A program made the translations under genes and the position numbers. From NCBI GenBank assembly GCA_020638065.1, contig JACKJG010000014.1, positions 14,125 to 78,124 of the forward strand: a stretch of 64,000 nt of DNA, in the 5' to 3' direction. Shown here piece after piece: positions 1-8,261 of the stretch; position 1 is the first letter of the stretch, and each line of letters opens with the position of its first letter. A model generated the notes under the pieces. The model did not search any database. It saw only the letters and a program-made list of their open reading frames with translations, and had not been told where the DNA came from. The DNA comes from Hyphomicrobiaceae bacterium (GTDB lineage Bacteria > Pseudomonadota > Alphaproteobacteria > Rhizobiales > Devosiaceae).

Positions 1-205
1 CTTGCCGACATTAATTAATGGTCAAAGCGATGCGGGCCGTGGTGCCACCGGATTGTTTTGCCGCGCCTTTTTCGTTTCATTAAGCATCAAATTGCAAAAG
101 CGGCATGTAAGATTTGGGCAACCAATCCGCTTAAGCCGGTCTTATCCCGCCTTCCCGCATTTTGGACCCACGCCCGAGAAGTGGCGACAATTAGGGGAAG
201 GCAAA

Positions 206-1585
206 ATGACCGAACTTTCAAACACCGAACTCAAAAACATTCCGCAGGAAGCCCTTGGCGGGTCGCTGCGCGATTTCCGTGCACCCCAGGGTGCGGATCT
301 GATCGGGCGCGCACGCGTCTTTTATGATTGGCAGAACAAGCGCCGTCAGTCGCGCCTGTGGCCATATGCACGTTCAACCGAAACTGCTCCGGTTGCCCGC
401 TGCGATGCCAAGTCCGACGACGGACGCAATTTCTCCGGCATCAATTTCGCGTCGCAGGACTATCTCAGCCTGTCGTCGCATCCGGATATCAAGGCGGCGG
501 CAATTGGCGCGGCCGAAAAATACGGCGTTCACAGCGCCGGATCGGCGGCACTTCTGGGCAACACGGCCAATTCGCTGGGGTTGGAAAAAGAATTGTCCGA
601 CTTCATCTTCGGCCGCGAAATCGTGCTTTACCCGACCGGATGGGCAGCCGGTTATGGCGCGATCCAGGGTTTCGTTCGTCCTGACGACCATATCGTGATG
701 GACATCCTGGCGCATTCCTGCCTGCAGGAAGGGGCCAAGGCCTCGACCTCGAACATCCATTATCATGGCCATCTCAATCTGAGCGCCATCGAAAAGCGCC
801 TGCAGCGCATTCGCGCCAAGGACACGGACAATGCCATTCTGGTGGTGACCGAAAGCCTGTTCTCGATGCACTCGGATTCGCCGGACATTGGTGCGGTACG
901 GGCCCTGTGCAACGAATACAATGCTTCGCTTCTCGTCGATGTGGCGCACGATCTGGGCTGCATGGGTCCGGACGGCTACGGCATTGTCGGTTTGCAGAAC
1001 ATGACCGATGCGGCCGACATCATTATCGGCAGCTTTTCCAAGACCTTTGCGTCAAATGGCGGCTTCGTTGCCGTGCGTGACAAGGCTTCCGCTGAATATC
1101 TGAAATATTACAGCGCCAGCCACACGTTCTCGAACGCATTGTCGCCGGTTCAGGCCGCTGCGGTGCGCGAATCTCTCAGGATCGTTCGTTCGGCAGAAGG
1201 CCGTCAACGGCGCGAAAAGCTGATGGCCAACATCCTCGAGCTGCGTGCCGCCATGGAAAAGGCCGGCCTGGACGTTCTGGGTGATCCGTCACCAATCGTT
1301 CCGGTCAATGTGGGCCTGGAGCCGGTTGGGCGTTTTGCAGCCCGCGAACTCGAAGCGCTTGGCGGTATTGCCAATCTGGTCGAGTATCCGGCGGTGCCGC
1401 AGGGCAATGCCCGGTTCCGCTTCCAGGTTATGGCTGATCACACCAAGGAAGATGTCCATGGCGTGACCTGGATCCTGCAGCAGGCCATGTGGATGGCGCA
1501 GGAAGAATGGCGCACGATAACGGAATCTGGCGGAAATGGTGCCGGATTTGCGAAAGCAAACATTTCGGAAACCAAAGTCGCCTAG
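206..1585 (+). CDS. Alpha-oxoamine synthase-family PLP enzyme (aminotransferase class I/II fold)
   Basis: A 459-residue fold-type I PLP enzyme resembling the family that condenses amino acids with acyl thioesters (KBL, BioF, HemA, serine palmitoyltransferase, CqsA). The GSFSKTFAS motif carries the likely Schiff-base Lys279; Asp245 and His248 in VDVAHD would contact the cofactor. Most relatives have Glu or Ser after that Asp (DEAH, DDSH), so DVAH is unusual. A region like FASQDYLSLSSHP (81-93) matches the family's substrate-entry segment. The ATG at 206 is chosen because a purine-rich AGGGGAAGG lies just before it; the frame stays open upstream to base 2 but reads as non-coding. Which amino acid and acyl donor it uses cannot be read from sequence. 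Family call is firm, substrate unknown. Confidence 0.85.
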   Translation: MTELSNTELKNIPQEALGGSLRDFRAPQGADLIGRARVFYDWQNKRRQSRLWPYARSTETAPVARCDAKSDDGRNFSGINFASQDYLSLSSHPDIKAAAIGAAEKYGVHSAGSAALLGNTANSLGLEKELSDFIFGREIVLYPTGWAAGYGAIQGFVRPDDHIVMDILAHSCLQEGAKASTSNIHYHGHLNLSAIEKRLQRIRAKDTDNAILVVTESLFSMHSDSPDIGAVRALCNEYNASLLVDVAHDLGCMGPDGYGIVGLQNMTDAADIIIGSFSKTFASNGGFVAVRDKASAEYLKYYSASHTFSNALSPVQAAAVRESLRIVRSAEGRQRREKLMANILELRAAMEKAGLDVLGDPSPIVPVNVGLEPVGRFAARELEALGGIANLVEYPAVPQGNARFRFQVMADHTKEDVHGVTWILQQAMWMAQEEWRTITESGGNGAGFAKANISETKVA

Positions 1586-1615
1586 ACTGGCAAGCGGATC
1601 ATTTGGAGCCAGAAG

Positions 1616-2023
1616 ATGCACAACGCATACGATGCACCAAGACTGCTTGCGGTGGACGATGATGTTTCGTCAGCGGAACTCATCGTCCGGGTTGCCGAGC
1701 GCTGCGGCTTTGAGGCCTTCGCCACGTCGGATTCACGTGGCGTGGTCTCCCTGGTCGAAGCGCTTGGGCCAGCCGTCCTTTGTGTCGACATCTGCATGCC
1801 GGGCATCGATGCAATCGAGTTGTTCGACCTGTTGGTGGGCAACAATTATCGGGGCCGCATCCTGATCGTCAGCGGACAGGACATTTCCATTCTGGAATCC
1901 ACCGCACGACTGGGAACCGGCAAAGGCCTGGACGTGATCGCCTGCATGCAAAAGCCGTTCGATCTCGGTGAGCTTCGGCATTTGCTGATGCAGCAGCACC
2001 AGAGCTACGCCGAGGCGAGCTGA
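1616..2023 (+). CDS. Stand-alone response regulator receiver protein
   Basis: A 135-residue CheY-like receiver domain with no output domain. The acidic pocket (VDDD, 13-16), phospho-acceptor Asp58 in LCVDICMP, the Ser in IVSGQD and the conserved Lys113 in MQKPF are all present, so it should be phosphorylatable. It begins 30 bases after the PLP enzyme, with GGAG before the ATG, and is followed by a strong terminator, so the two may share a transcript. The kinase partner is unknown; the hybrid kinase at 3005-4912 on the other strand is the nearest candidate by position only. Confidence 0.9.
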   Translation: MHNAYDAPRLLAVDDDVSSAELIVRVAERCGFEAFATSDSRGVVSLVEALGPAVLCVDICMPGIDAIELFDLLVGNNYRGRILIVSGQDISILESTARLGTGKGLDVIACMQKPFDLGELRHLLMQQHQSYAEAS

Positions 2024-2061
2024 CCGGTCGCAGCAGACGCAGGATCACACAATTTCAAATG

Positions 2062-2087
2062 CCCGCCCTTTTGGGGGCGGGTTTTTT
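2062..2087 (+). terminator. Rho-independent terminator after the receiver gene
   Basis: CCCGCCC pairs with GGGCGGG across a six-base loop and is followed directly by six Ts. It lies 38 bases after the stop codon of the receiver gene and should end its transcript. Confidence 0.9.
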
Positions 2088-2516
2088 GTTGGTTGGAGAT
2101 CAGCCTCGCGGTGCCATGCCGGCGGCATTGAAGGACGGTATCTGGGCATGAACCTTGGGCGCTGCCTGAACCGGGGAGCAACCGGCTCCGGGTCAATGCG
2201 GTGGAACGGTGTCCGCGGACACGCTTCAATCGATCGGCCGGTGTGGAAGCCGCGTATCATGCCCCGTGGCAATCACGGGTAGTTCGCGCCAGGCTCTCTG
2301 TGGCCGGCTTGCACAAAGCCAAGGACTCAGGCGCGCAGGAGCGGCAAGTTGACATTCCGGTTCCTCATCTCAAGCAGCCAGGTGCCTGTGCGATGAGCGG
2401 CCAAGGGGATCCGCGTTCCCTTTGGGCCGCTCTCGCATGGAATTGGGTTGTGGCCGCGCGCCCGAAGGCCCACCTCGGCATGGACCTCAATCATGCTGAA
2501 CTCGAAGCCCACTCAA
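2088..2516. other. Gene-free interval with a palindrome and a long hairpin
   Basis: About 430 bases between two facing terminators in which no convincing protein is encoded; open frames exist on both strands but have no family-like composition or good ribosome site. It contains a perfect 14-base palindrome (GTGTCCGCGGACAC, 2209-2222) and a long stem-loop at 2395-2432. An untranscribed spacer, a decayed gene or an sRNA locus are all possible. Confidence 0.5.
2395..2432. repeat. Long imperfect stem-loop in the intergenic interval
   Basis: GAGCGGCC (2395-2402) pairs with GGCCGCTC (2425-2432), and inside it AAGGG pairs with CCCTT, giving a stem of about 15 pairs with few defects. There is no T tract on either side, so it is not a typical intrinsic terminator. 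Its role is unknown. Confidence 0.55.
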
Positions 2517-2543
2517 ATGAAAACGGGCTCCCTGGGGAGCCCG
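2517..2543 (-). terminator. Rho-independent terminator for the kinase/receiver operon
   Basis: CGGGCTCC pairs with GGAGCCCG across a CTGG loop (2524-2543); read on the minus strand it is followed by TTTTCATTT. It lies 34 bases downstream of the minus-strand receiver gene. Confidence 0.85.
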
Positions 2544-2576
2544 CCGGATGTTCTCAAAGATACAATGTGCGGCGTG

Positions 2577-2963
2577 TCAGGAGGCCTGTGCCAGCGTGAG
2601 TTGCAGATTGATCTTTTCCAGCAGGCGCGGGAAATCGACAGGCTTGGTGTCAAAGTCCGAACAACCGGCCTCCAGCGCGTTCTGCCGATCGGTCTCGAAG
2701 GCTGAAGCGGTCAGGGCCAGAACCGGAATGTTGGCGGTCTGAGGATTGGCCTTGATGCGGCGGGTGGCCTCACAGCCATCAATCGCGCCAAGACCGATAT
2801 CCATGATGATGAGATCGGGATCGAGGTCGGCGGCGGCCTGCACGCCCGTCACCGCGTCGACGGCAAAGCGGCAGCGAAAACCACGCCGTTCGAGACGGCG
2901 TCCGAGGATCTCGCGGTTGTCGGGATTGTCCTCAACGTAGAGAATGAGTGCGCTGTTGCTCAT
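2577..2963 (-). CDS. Stand-alone response regulator (CheY/DivK-like receiver)
   Basis: A 128-residue single receiver domain. The acidic pair (VEDN), phospho-acceptor Asp55 in LIIMDIGLG, a Thr in ALTAS and Lys107 in TKPVD are present. The ATG at 2963 is preferred over an in-frame GTG 12 bases upstream because the AAAAGG ribosome site abuts that GTG but is well spaced for the ATG. It starts 41 bases after the hybrid kinase gene, and a terminator follows, so it probably belongs to a kinase-receiver operon and may accept phosphate from that kinase. Confidence 0.9.
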   Translation of the reverse strand: MSNSALILYVEDNPDNREILGRRLERRGFRCRFAVDAVTGVQAAADLDPDLIIMDIGLGAIDGCEATRRIKANPQTANIPVLALTASAFETDRQNALEAGCSDFDTKPVDFPRLLEKINLQLTLAQAS

Positions 2964-3004
2964 CGGTTCTTGCACCTTTTACTCGAAGGGATCGTGACGG
3001 GCCG

Positions 3005-4912
3005 TCAGGCGGCCTTGCCGGGCTTCACACTGACAACCGAGCCCAGCATGCGTTCGCATTTGGACGGGTCGAGCGGTTTGAGTAGGAAGCCCTTGGCACC
3101 TTTTTCCTGCGCCATCGATTTCTCGTCGACAACACTGAGCATGATGACCGGTATCGATGCGGTTGCCGTGTCCTTGTGAAGTGTTTCCAGAAGATCCCAG
3201 CCCGACATTTGCGGCATGAGAATATCGACCAGAACCACCGCTGGCTTGACCGTGCGGCACAGGTGCATGGCGCCGGTCGGATCGGCCATGCAAAGCGGTG
3301 CGTAACCCAGTTTGATCAGCGTGCGCTCGGCGAGTTCCAGGAAAGCCTTGTCGTCGTCGACGACAAGCACTTTGGGGCGGGACTTGTGATCCTGAAGATG
3401 CCCGGTCATGCCGGAAAAGCCGTCCTTGCGCTTTTTCAGATCTGCTTCCGCATCTTCGAGCGCCTGGTCGGCAGTTTCTTCGTTGCCGGCCTGGCCTGAA
3501 GCTGGTTTTGCGGCCGATTTCGGTTTCTTTTTCACGTCCGGGCCGTCAACCGGAATGGTGACCGTGAATGTCGATCCTTCGTTCAGGGTGCTGGTGACGA
3601 TGATCTCGCCACCCATCAGCCGGGCGAGGTTCTGACTGAGAGACAGGCCGAGTCCGGTACCGCCATAAACTGCGGAAATGTGCGCGTCCGCCTGAGCAAA
3701 GTTCGAGAAGAGATGCGCGAGCTGCTCTTCAGAAATGCCGATACCGGTATCGATCACCGAGACATCGACGAATTTCCGGCCCTTGCGCTCGGTGGTTTCG
3801 CCCTTGAGGGTGATGACACCGTTCTGGGTGAATTTGGATGCGTTGCTCAAGAGATTGAGAATGACCTGACGCACCTTGGTGGGGTCGGAGCGAAGGGTGC
3901 CGAGGGGCCCGGACCGTTCGATCCTGAACTGGTTGGCGTTCTTTGCCGCGAGCGGACGGGCGGTGTGTTCGATTTCGTCGAACATGCGGTCAATGTCGAT
4001 CGTATCGAGATTGAGGTCCATACGGCCGGCCTCGATCTTGGAAATATCAAGAATGTCGTTGACCATGGCCAGCAGGTGCTTGCCTGCGGCGCTGATCTTG
4101 TTGAGGTCAGCGATCATGGTGCCGTTGCCGTCGATTTCTGCGTCTTCGAGCAGAATTTCGGTATAGCCGAGCACGGCGTTGAGCGGCGTGCGCAGTTCGT
4201 GGCTCATCTTGGCGAGGAATTCGGACTTGGCCTTGCTGGCGCGCTCGGCCACGTCCTTGGAGACGCGCAGCTTTTCGAGCGTTTGCTTGTGTTCGTCGAT
4301 TTCCTTGAGCAGGGCAGATTGCGAATCCACCACGCTTGAATAGTAGGAGGCCATGAAGAACACGTAGGTCGCCGAACTGAACACGGACACCAAGCCGCCA
4401 ACAACCAGCTGGTCGGAGGGGATGTGCGTGGGGAACGAACCGCCAAACAGATAGGCCGCGTACAGGGCCAACACGCCTATGGCGATCTGGCCGAACACGA
4501 ACATTCGGGTTGTCCAGTCGACGCCGAAGTAGAAAAAGGCGACCAGCGGAATGACCAGGAACCAGCTCAGGAAGGGCGATGAGGCCCCGCCGTAGTTGTA
4601 GGCGCCCCACAAGATGGCGAATGAGAAGTTGATGATCGAGAGCATCGCCAGGGGGCGGTAATAGTGCCCGATCAGCTTCATCAGAGCCAAAAAGACCCAG
4701 AAGCCAAAAATGGACGCGCTCAGAATGTAGACGTGCGGCCAGGGATGGGGGTCGTACAGGAACAGGAAGATCGGGATCGGCGAAGCGACGATCGGGCCAA
4801 GAATGTGGCTGATCAGAAACATGTGCACGCGTTTGCGCACATGCGGGTCCAAGGTGAATTCAGCCGGGGTAAACCAGTTGAGGATGTTGTCGAATTTCTG
4901 AAAGACGTTCAT
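3005..4912 (-). CDS. Membrane hybrid sensor histidine kinase
   Basis: A 635-residue hybrid kinase. Residues 30-195 hold about six hydrophobic helices forming a membrane sensor region, followed by a short coiled coil (197-230). The HisKA box has His238 in KMSHELRTPLN; the ATPase domain shows NLLSNASKF (353-361), DTGIGI (388-393) and GTGLGLS (418-424). After an Ala/Lys-rich linker (460-510) comes a C-terminal receiver with Asp563 in VDILMP and the Lys of LLKPLD. It would autophosphorylate and relay internally, or to the small receiver encoded 41 bases downstream. The membrane domain has no recognised ligand signature, so the stimulus is unknown. Confidence 0.93.
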   Translation of the reverse strand: MNVFQKFDNILNWFTPAEFTLDPHVRKRVHMFLISHILGPIVASPIPIFLFLYDPHPWPHVYILSASIFGFWVFLALMKLIGHYYRPLAMLSIINFSFAILWGAYNYGGASSPFLSWFLVIPLVAFFYFGVDWTTRMFVFGQIAIGVLALYAAYLFGGSFPTHIPSDQLVVGGLVSVFSSATYVFFMASYYSSVVDSQSALLKEIDEHKQTLEKLRVSKDVAERASKAKSEFLAKMSHELRTPLNAVLGYTEILLEDAEIDGNGTMIADLNKISAAGKHLLAMVNDILDISKIEAGRMDLNLDTIDIDRMFDEIEHTARPLAAKNANQFRIERSGPLGTLRSDPTKVRQVILNLLSNASKFTQNGVITLKGETTERKGRKFVDVSVIDTGIGISEEQLAHLFSNFAQADAHISAVYGGTGLGLSLSQNLARLMGGEIIVTSTLNEGSTFTVTIPVDGPDVKKKPKSAAKPASGQAGNEETADQALEDAEADLKKRKDGFSGMTGHLQDHKSRPKVLVVDDDKAFLELAERTLIKLGYAPLCMADPTGAMHLCRTVKPAVVLVDILMPQMSGWDLLETLHKDTATASIPVIMLSVVDEKSMAQEKGAKGFLLKPLDPSKCERMLGSVVSVKPGKAA

Positions 4913-5017
4913 CGTCTTCTCCGCGATCGAGAATACGCGGGAAAGACTAGCCGTTGTGGCTTGCGAACCGGTTAACGCGCGGACCGGGTCAACGAAGCGA
5001 TCAGCCCCGGCTGAAAG

Positions 5018-5608
5018 CTAGAACAGGTAGCCGAGACGGAAAACTACACTGTCGACGTCAATATCAAGCGGCGCTCCGGCGAATTCCCGGTAGAATTGGT
5101 GATCGTAGGAAATGCCGGCGTAGAGCCCGTTGGTGATCATGTAGTCGATTGAGACGCCAAGCCCCACGCCGTAATCTTCCATCGGAATGTTGGAATTCGC
5201 ATAAAGCAGATTGGCGTTGACCGTCGCGAGCACAGGTCCGGCCGCGTAACCGAGGCGCAGACCGGCGTGCAGGAGTTCTTCGGCCTGGATCTTGTAACCG
5301 AGCAGCTTGTCGATGCCTTCAAATTCAAGTGGCTGGTAGCGGTAGCCGCCCGAAACGCCCGCAACCAGGCCATTGAGGTTCATCAGGTAGCCCAGCGAGA
5401 CGCCATAGACATAATTGTTGCCGCTGGTGCGCTGATAGGGCACCGGAAAGCGCATGTCATAGTCCTGGATGTGACCGCCGCCGCCTTCGAGCTCGACATA
5501 GGCTCCGCGCCAAAGGGACGGGTCAGCGGGCGGCAGGCCGGACTCGGCGTGAGCGTGTGTCGCCGCCGCCAGCGCCATTGCACCAAACACATATGCAAGC
5601 TTCTTCAT
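5018..5608 (-). CDS. Outer-membrane beta-barrel protein, Opa/OmpW-like
   Basis: A 196-residue exported protein with a clear signal peptide ending in ATHAHA (cleavage near residue 21) and alternating-polarity strands rich in Tyr and Gly. It ends in GYLF, the terminal aromatic residue typical of barrels inserted by the BAM machinery. It resembles the small porin-like proteins abundant in Rhizobiales, but no specific ligand or role can be assigned. The gene stands alone between the kinase gene and the MBOAT cassette, on the same strand as both. Confidence 0.8.
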   Translation of the reverse strand: MKKLAYVFGAMALAAATHAHAESGLPPADPSLWRGAYVELEGGGGHIQDYDMRFPVPYQRTSGNNYVYGVSLGYLMNLNGLVAGVSGGYRYQPLEFEGIDKLLGYKIQAEELLHAGLRLGYAAGPVLATVNANLLYANSNIPMEDYGVGLGVSIDYMITNGLYAGISYDHQFYREFAGAPLDIDVDSVVFRLGYLF

Positions 5609-5747
5609 TGGCCCGCCTCAAATACTCATGGTGAGTCATTTATGACCGGGCATGGTTAATTTAGGCTTTCCAGAAGAGATTTAGTGTCCGTTGCCCTGTT
5701 TCCGGTTGGAAGAACGGGGGTGAAAGGGTCGAAATCGATGCTGTCCA

Positions 5748-5882
5748 TCAGCCGGCATAGCGCGGCAGGACGGCGTCGATCGGATAGCTGGCTGCGACGA
5801 TCAGCCAGCCGATCAGGCCGAGCACATACCAGTTTGTGGCGATCCGGACGAACCATGTTTTTGCGGTTTGAACCCAAGACAT
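5748..5882 (-). CDS. 44-residue single-helix microprotein (possible DltX analogue)
   Basis: Begins two bases after the stop codon of the MBOAT gene, with GGAG seven bases before its ATG, so translation is probably coupled. Residues 18-32 form one hydrophobic helix (YVLGLIGWLIVAAS), preceded by a basic/aromatic segment and followed by a short tail ending LPRYAG with Tyr42. In Gram-positive dlt operons the microprotein DltX also has one helix and a Tyr-bearing C-terminal motif next to the MBOAT protein DltB (family knowledge). The analogy rests on position, size and tail Tyr, not sequence identity. A longer frame opening upstream overlaps the MBOAT gene and is unlikely. Confidence 0.65.
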   Translation of the reverse strand: MSWVQTAKTWFVRIATNWYVLGLIGWLIVAASYPIDAVLPRYAG

Positions 5883-5884
5883 CT

Positions 5885-6994
5885 CTAAACTCCGAGCCAT
5901 ACGGTTGCCGTGTGAGACAGAAGCGCGACCCAGGACATGGTCAGCGCCCAATTGATGAAAGTTGCAAGCGGATGTGGCAATCGCGCCATCAGGCTTGTCC
6001 AGAAGCGCGGCGGCTGCATGGCAAGGCTGAGTGCAAACCCGTGCCCTATTCCCCACAAGAGGTAGCCAATGGAGAATTCGTGCCAGATGCCTACGCAGAT
6101 GAAGGCGAGGAAAATGCCCTTACGCGCGGAGCCGGATACGCGCACGAAGGGCTTGAACAGATAGGTGCCGACAAACCAGTTCAGGGTCATGTGCCAGCGC
6201 CGCCAGAATTCGCGGATGGATGTCGCCAGATAGGGGCGATTGAAGTTTTGTGGCAGGGTTACGCCGAACAGGGCGGCGAGCGCGATGGCCAGCAGAGAAT
6301 AGCCGGAGAAATCGAAATAGAGCGCCGCGAAGCGAACATAGATCGAGCCGATTTCTCCGAGGGCTCCGGCAGGCAGGTTATTGGCGAGGGCACGCAGCTG
6401 CGGCGCCAGAACGTAAAGGGCAGCGGTTCCCCAACCAGCCATGGCAACGGCCATTGCGACGTCCCGGATGCCGATCGATCTCGCGAGGTTTTCGCTTTTC
6501 CACGGGCCCATTCCGTGGATCGGGCCGGCCGGGAATGAGGGGACGAATGTCAGCGCGGCAAGGGACGGCAATACTGGAATGTGACCGAGTTTGATCGATT
6601 CCTTGAGGATAATGAACGATTTCACGATTACGAATGAAACACCGAGAAGAGGCAGCGCCCCCGCAATCCCGACATTGCTGGAAAAGGACAGCATTTTTGA
6701 ATGCGGAACGATGTGGGGGATGATGTTGGCGGGTACCAAACTCAGGAATGCAAACCAGGGATAGATTCCCGAAATCCGTGCCGGCACGCGATTTCTGAAA
6801 GCAAAAAGCAGGGCAATGAAGCCGAACTGGAGAAGAACGATCAGGGTGATGATATAGTCAGCGATGGTGAGAGAGACAAAATTCACGATCAGAAGAAAGA
6901 TGATCGCAACGGATGCGCTCAGCGGCCGGATCAGCCAGAAAATGGCTGACACAAGCACGAAGTAGAAAAGCGTGAATTCGAGTCCCAGCAACAT
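5885..6994 (-). CDS. MBOAT-family membrane O-acyltransferase (DltB/AlgI-like)
   Basis: A 369-residue polytopic membrane protein. The family hallmarks are FDFSGYSLLAIA, EFWRRWHMTLNWFVGTYLF with His268, and the invariant His305 in GIWHEFS; this is the arrangement seen in DltB and AlgI, which move acyl groups across the membrane to cell-envelope polymers. The ATG at 6994 overlaps the upstream stop by one base (TGATG); an in-frame start 39 bases earlier would overlap the SGNH gene more. Flanking genes for a carrier protein, an SGNH protein and a microprotein indicate a Dlt-type transfer route. The acyl group and acceptor are unknown. Confidence 0.9.
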   Translation of the reverse strand: MLLGLEFTLFYFVLVSAIFWLIRPLSASVAIIFLLIVNFVSLTIADYIITLIVLLQFGFIALLFAFRNRVPARISGIYPWFAFLSLVPANIIPHIVPHSKMLSFSSNVGIAGALPLLGVSFVIVKSFIILKESIKLGHIPVLPSLAALTFVPSFPAGPIHGMGPWKSENLARSIGIRDVAMAVAMAGWGTAALYVLAPQLRALANNLPAGALGEIGSIYVRFAALYFDFSGYSLLAIALAALFGVTLPQNFNRPYLATSIREFWRRWHMTLNWFVGTYLFKPFVRVSGSARKGIFLAFICVGIWHEFSIGYLLWGIGHGFALSLAMQPPRFWTSLMARLPHPLATFINWALTMSWVALLSHTATVWLGV

Positions 6995-7995
6995 CAGTCT
7001 TCGGCCGCTTTGACGAATTGGCGGGCGAGCCATTTGGTATACATGTCTCGCGCCTCGGTATCGAAATGATGATTGTCAGCGAAATATCGCCAGGTCCTGC
7101 GCACCAGGCTTTCTGGCGGGTAGATGAATTCGGGAATGATGGCCTTGATGGCCCTGACCGTCTTCTCGGAGAGCGGGGGTTCGTAAGCGGCGCCTTGCCG
7201 GGAGACCAGAAAAGTGATGCCGTGTTCAGCCGCTAATTGCCGGATTTCATCGAGAAGTTCGAGCTGTTGCCTGACGATGTAACTGTTCTTGATCGATCCA
7301 TCGATTGTCGCCGTTTGCAGGTCATCAAAGCGCCGCCGCCAGGTGTTGCGCTCGCGCGCGATCTTGCCGGGGAACACCTTGTCGAAATTGGGTTGCCAGC
7401 ATGCCCGTGGGGCCGGTTGATCCAGGGATTGGTAGGTGTCCCAGATCAGGCCGGAAAACAGACCGACCAGCGCATAGCGGACTTTGTCATATTCAAACCT
7501 TGCCGCGGTCATGGTCTGAAGCGCCGGATTGTTCAGAGAATGCGCGTAAACATCGGGCAGATCCGCATGTGACAGAAACGCGGACGAGGGACCCAGTCCG
7601 AGTCCACCATCCTTGCGACTACTGAACAGGAGATCGACATCAATCTCCACGAAAGCGAACTTCAGATCATTGGGGCGGCCGAGAATGTCGCGCAGAACCC
7701 TGAGATTGCGCAAGGCCGACCTGCCAGGACGTCCCAGATTGTAGGCATCGCTGATAAGCCCCTCCGACTTCTGCATCAGCAATTCGGAATCGATGCCACG
7801 TCTGACCCGCGAACTGCCGATCGCCACGAAATCGACGCTTTCAGGCAGATTGACCAGTTGGTAGGCAGAGCATTCGCGGGCATTTCCAGCCAGCGCATAG
7901 CGGAATTCCGGCCGGTCAATCCATATCAGAAAGCCAGCACACAGCAGTATGACCGCCAGAGGCGGGATCAATCGCAGGGAGAACCAGCGGTTCAT
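6994..7995 (-). CDS. DltD-like membrane-anchored SGNH-fold protein
   Basis: A 333-residue protein with one N-terminal membrane anchor (residues 8-26), then an extracytoplasmic domain with an SGNH-hydrolase layout: GSSRVRRG (60-67) as block I with the nucleophile Ser at 61 or 62, an Asn in YNLGRPG, and DNHHFD near the end supplying Asp307 and His310. Block I reads GSSR rather than GDS. In dlt and alginate-acetylation loci, such proteins act after the MBOAT to place the acyl group on the polymer. It starts three bases after the carrier gene and overlaps the MBOAT gene by one base. Overall sequence is divergent, so orthology to DltD is inference. Confidence 0.75.
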   Translation of the reverse strand: MNRWFSLRLIPPLAVILLCAGFLIWIDRPEFRYALAGNARECSAYQLVNLPESVDFVAIGSSRVRRGIDSELLMQKSEGLISDAYNLGRPGRSALRNLRVLRDILGRPNDLKFAFVEIDVDLLFSSRKDGGLGLGPSSAFLSHADLPDVYAHSLNNPALQTMTAARFEYDKVRYALVGLFSGLIWDTYQSLDQPAPRACWQPNFDKVFPGKIARERNTWRRRFDDLQTATIDGSIKNSYIVRQQLELLDEIRQLAAEHGITFLVSRQGAAYEPPLSEKTVRAIKAIIPEFIYPPESLVRRTWRYFADNHHFDTEARDMYTKWLARQFVKAAED

Positions 7996-7998
7996 ACG

Positions 7999-8238
7999 CT
8001 AGTCGCTCGAGATCAGTTCAATCAGGCGTTTGATCCGGAAATCGTCGAAGGTCTCGTCGATTTCCTCAATCTTGTGCCCCAGCAATTGTTCGAGCTCGAA
8101 CAGGAAATTCATGGAGTCGAGGGAATCGATAATCTCGTCTTCGGTCAGATGGGTGTCCATTGTCACCTTTTCCGACAGGCCTGCCGAGGTTTCGTCCAGC
8201 GCCTTCTTGATCAGGTCAAATGCTTCATCTTGGGTCAT
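7999..8238 (-). CDS. Acyl carrier protein (phosphopantetheine-binding)
   Basis: A 79-residue acidic protein with the carrier motif IIDSLDSMNFLFELE; Ser39 is the expected 4'-phosphopantetheine site. It is not the housekeeping AcpP, because its neighbours are the KAS III gene 23 bases upstream and the SGNH and MBOAT genes downstream rather than fabG or fabF. It would carry the acyl chain made or accepted by the ketosynthase and hand it to the MBOAT at the inner membrane, the job DltC does for D-alanine. The motif has Leu-Asp after the Ser, within family variation. Confidence 0.9.
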   Translation of the reverse strand: MTQDEAFDLIKKALDETSAGLSEKVTMDTHLTEDEIIDSLDSMNFLFELEQLLGHKIEEIDETFDDFRIKRLIELISSD

Positions 8239-8261
8239 TGTTCGCCTGCGTTCTTGTTCAA

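Noticed and set aside
2201..2599. 132-codon open frame in the intergenic interval
   Set aside because: It runs through the minus-strand terminator and into the receiver gene, with no ribosome site and arbitrary composition.
5656..5877. 73-codon open frame overlapping the microprotein region on the minus strand
   Set aside because: It is out of frame with the microprotein, rich in Arg and Pro, and lacks a ribosome site, whereas the 44-codon frame has both a site and a membrane helix.
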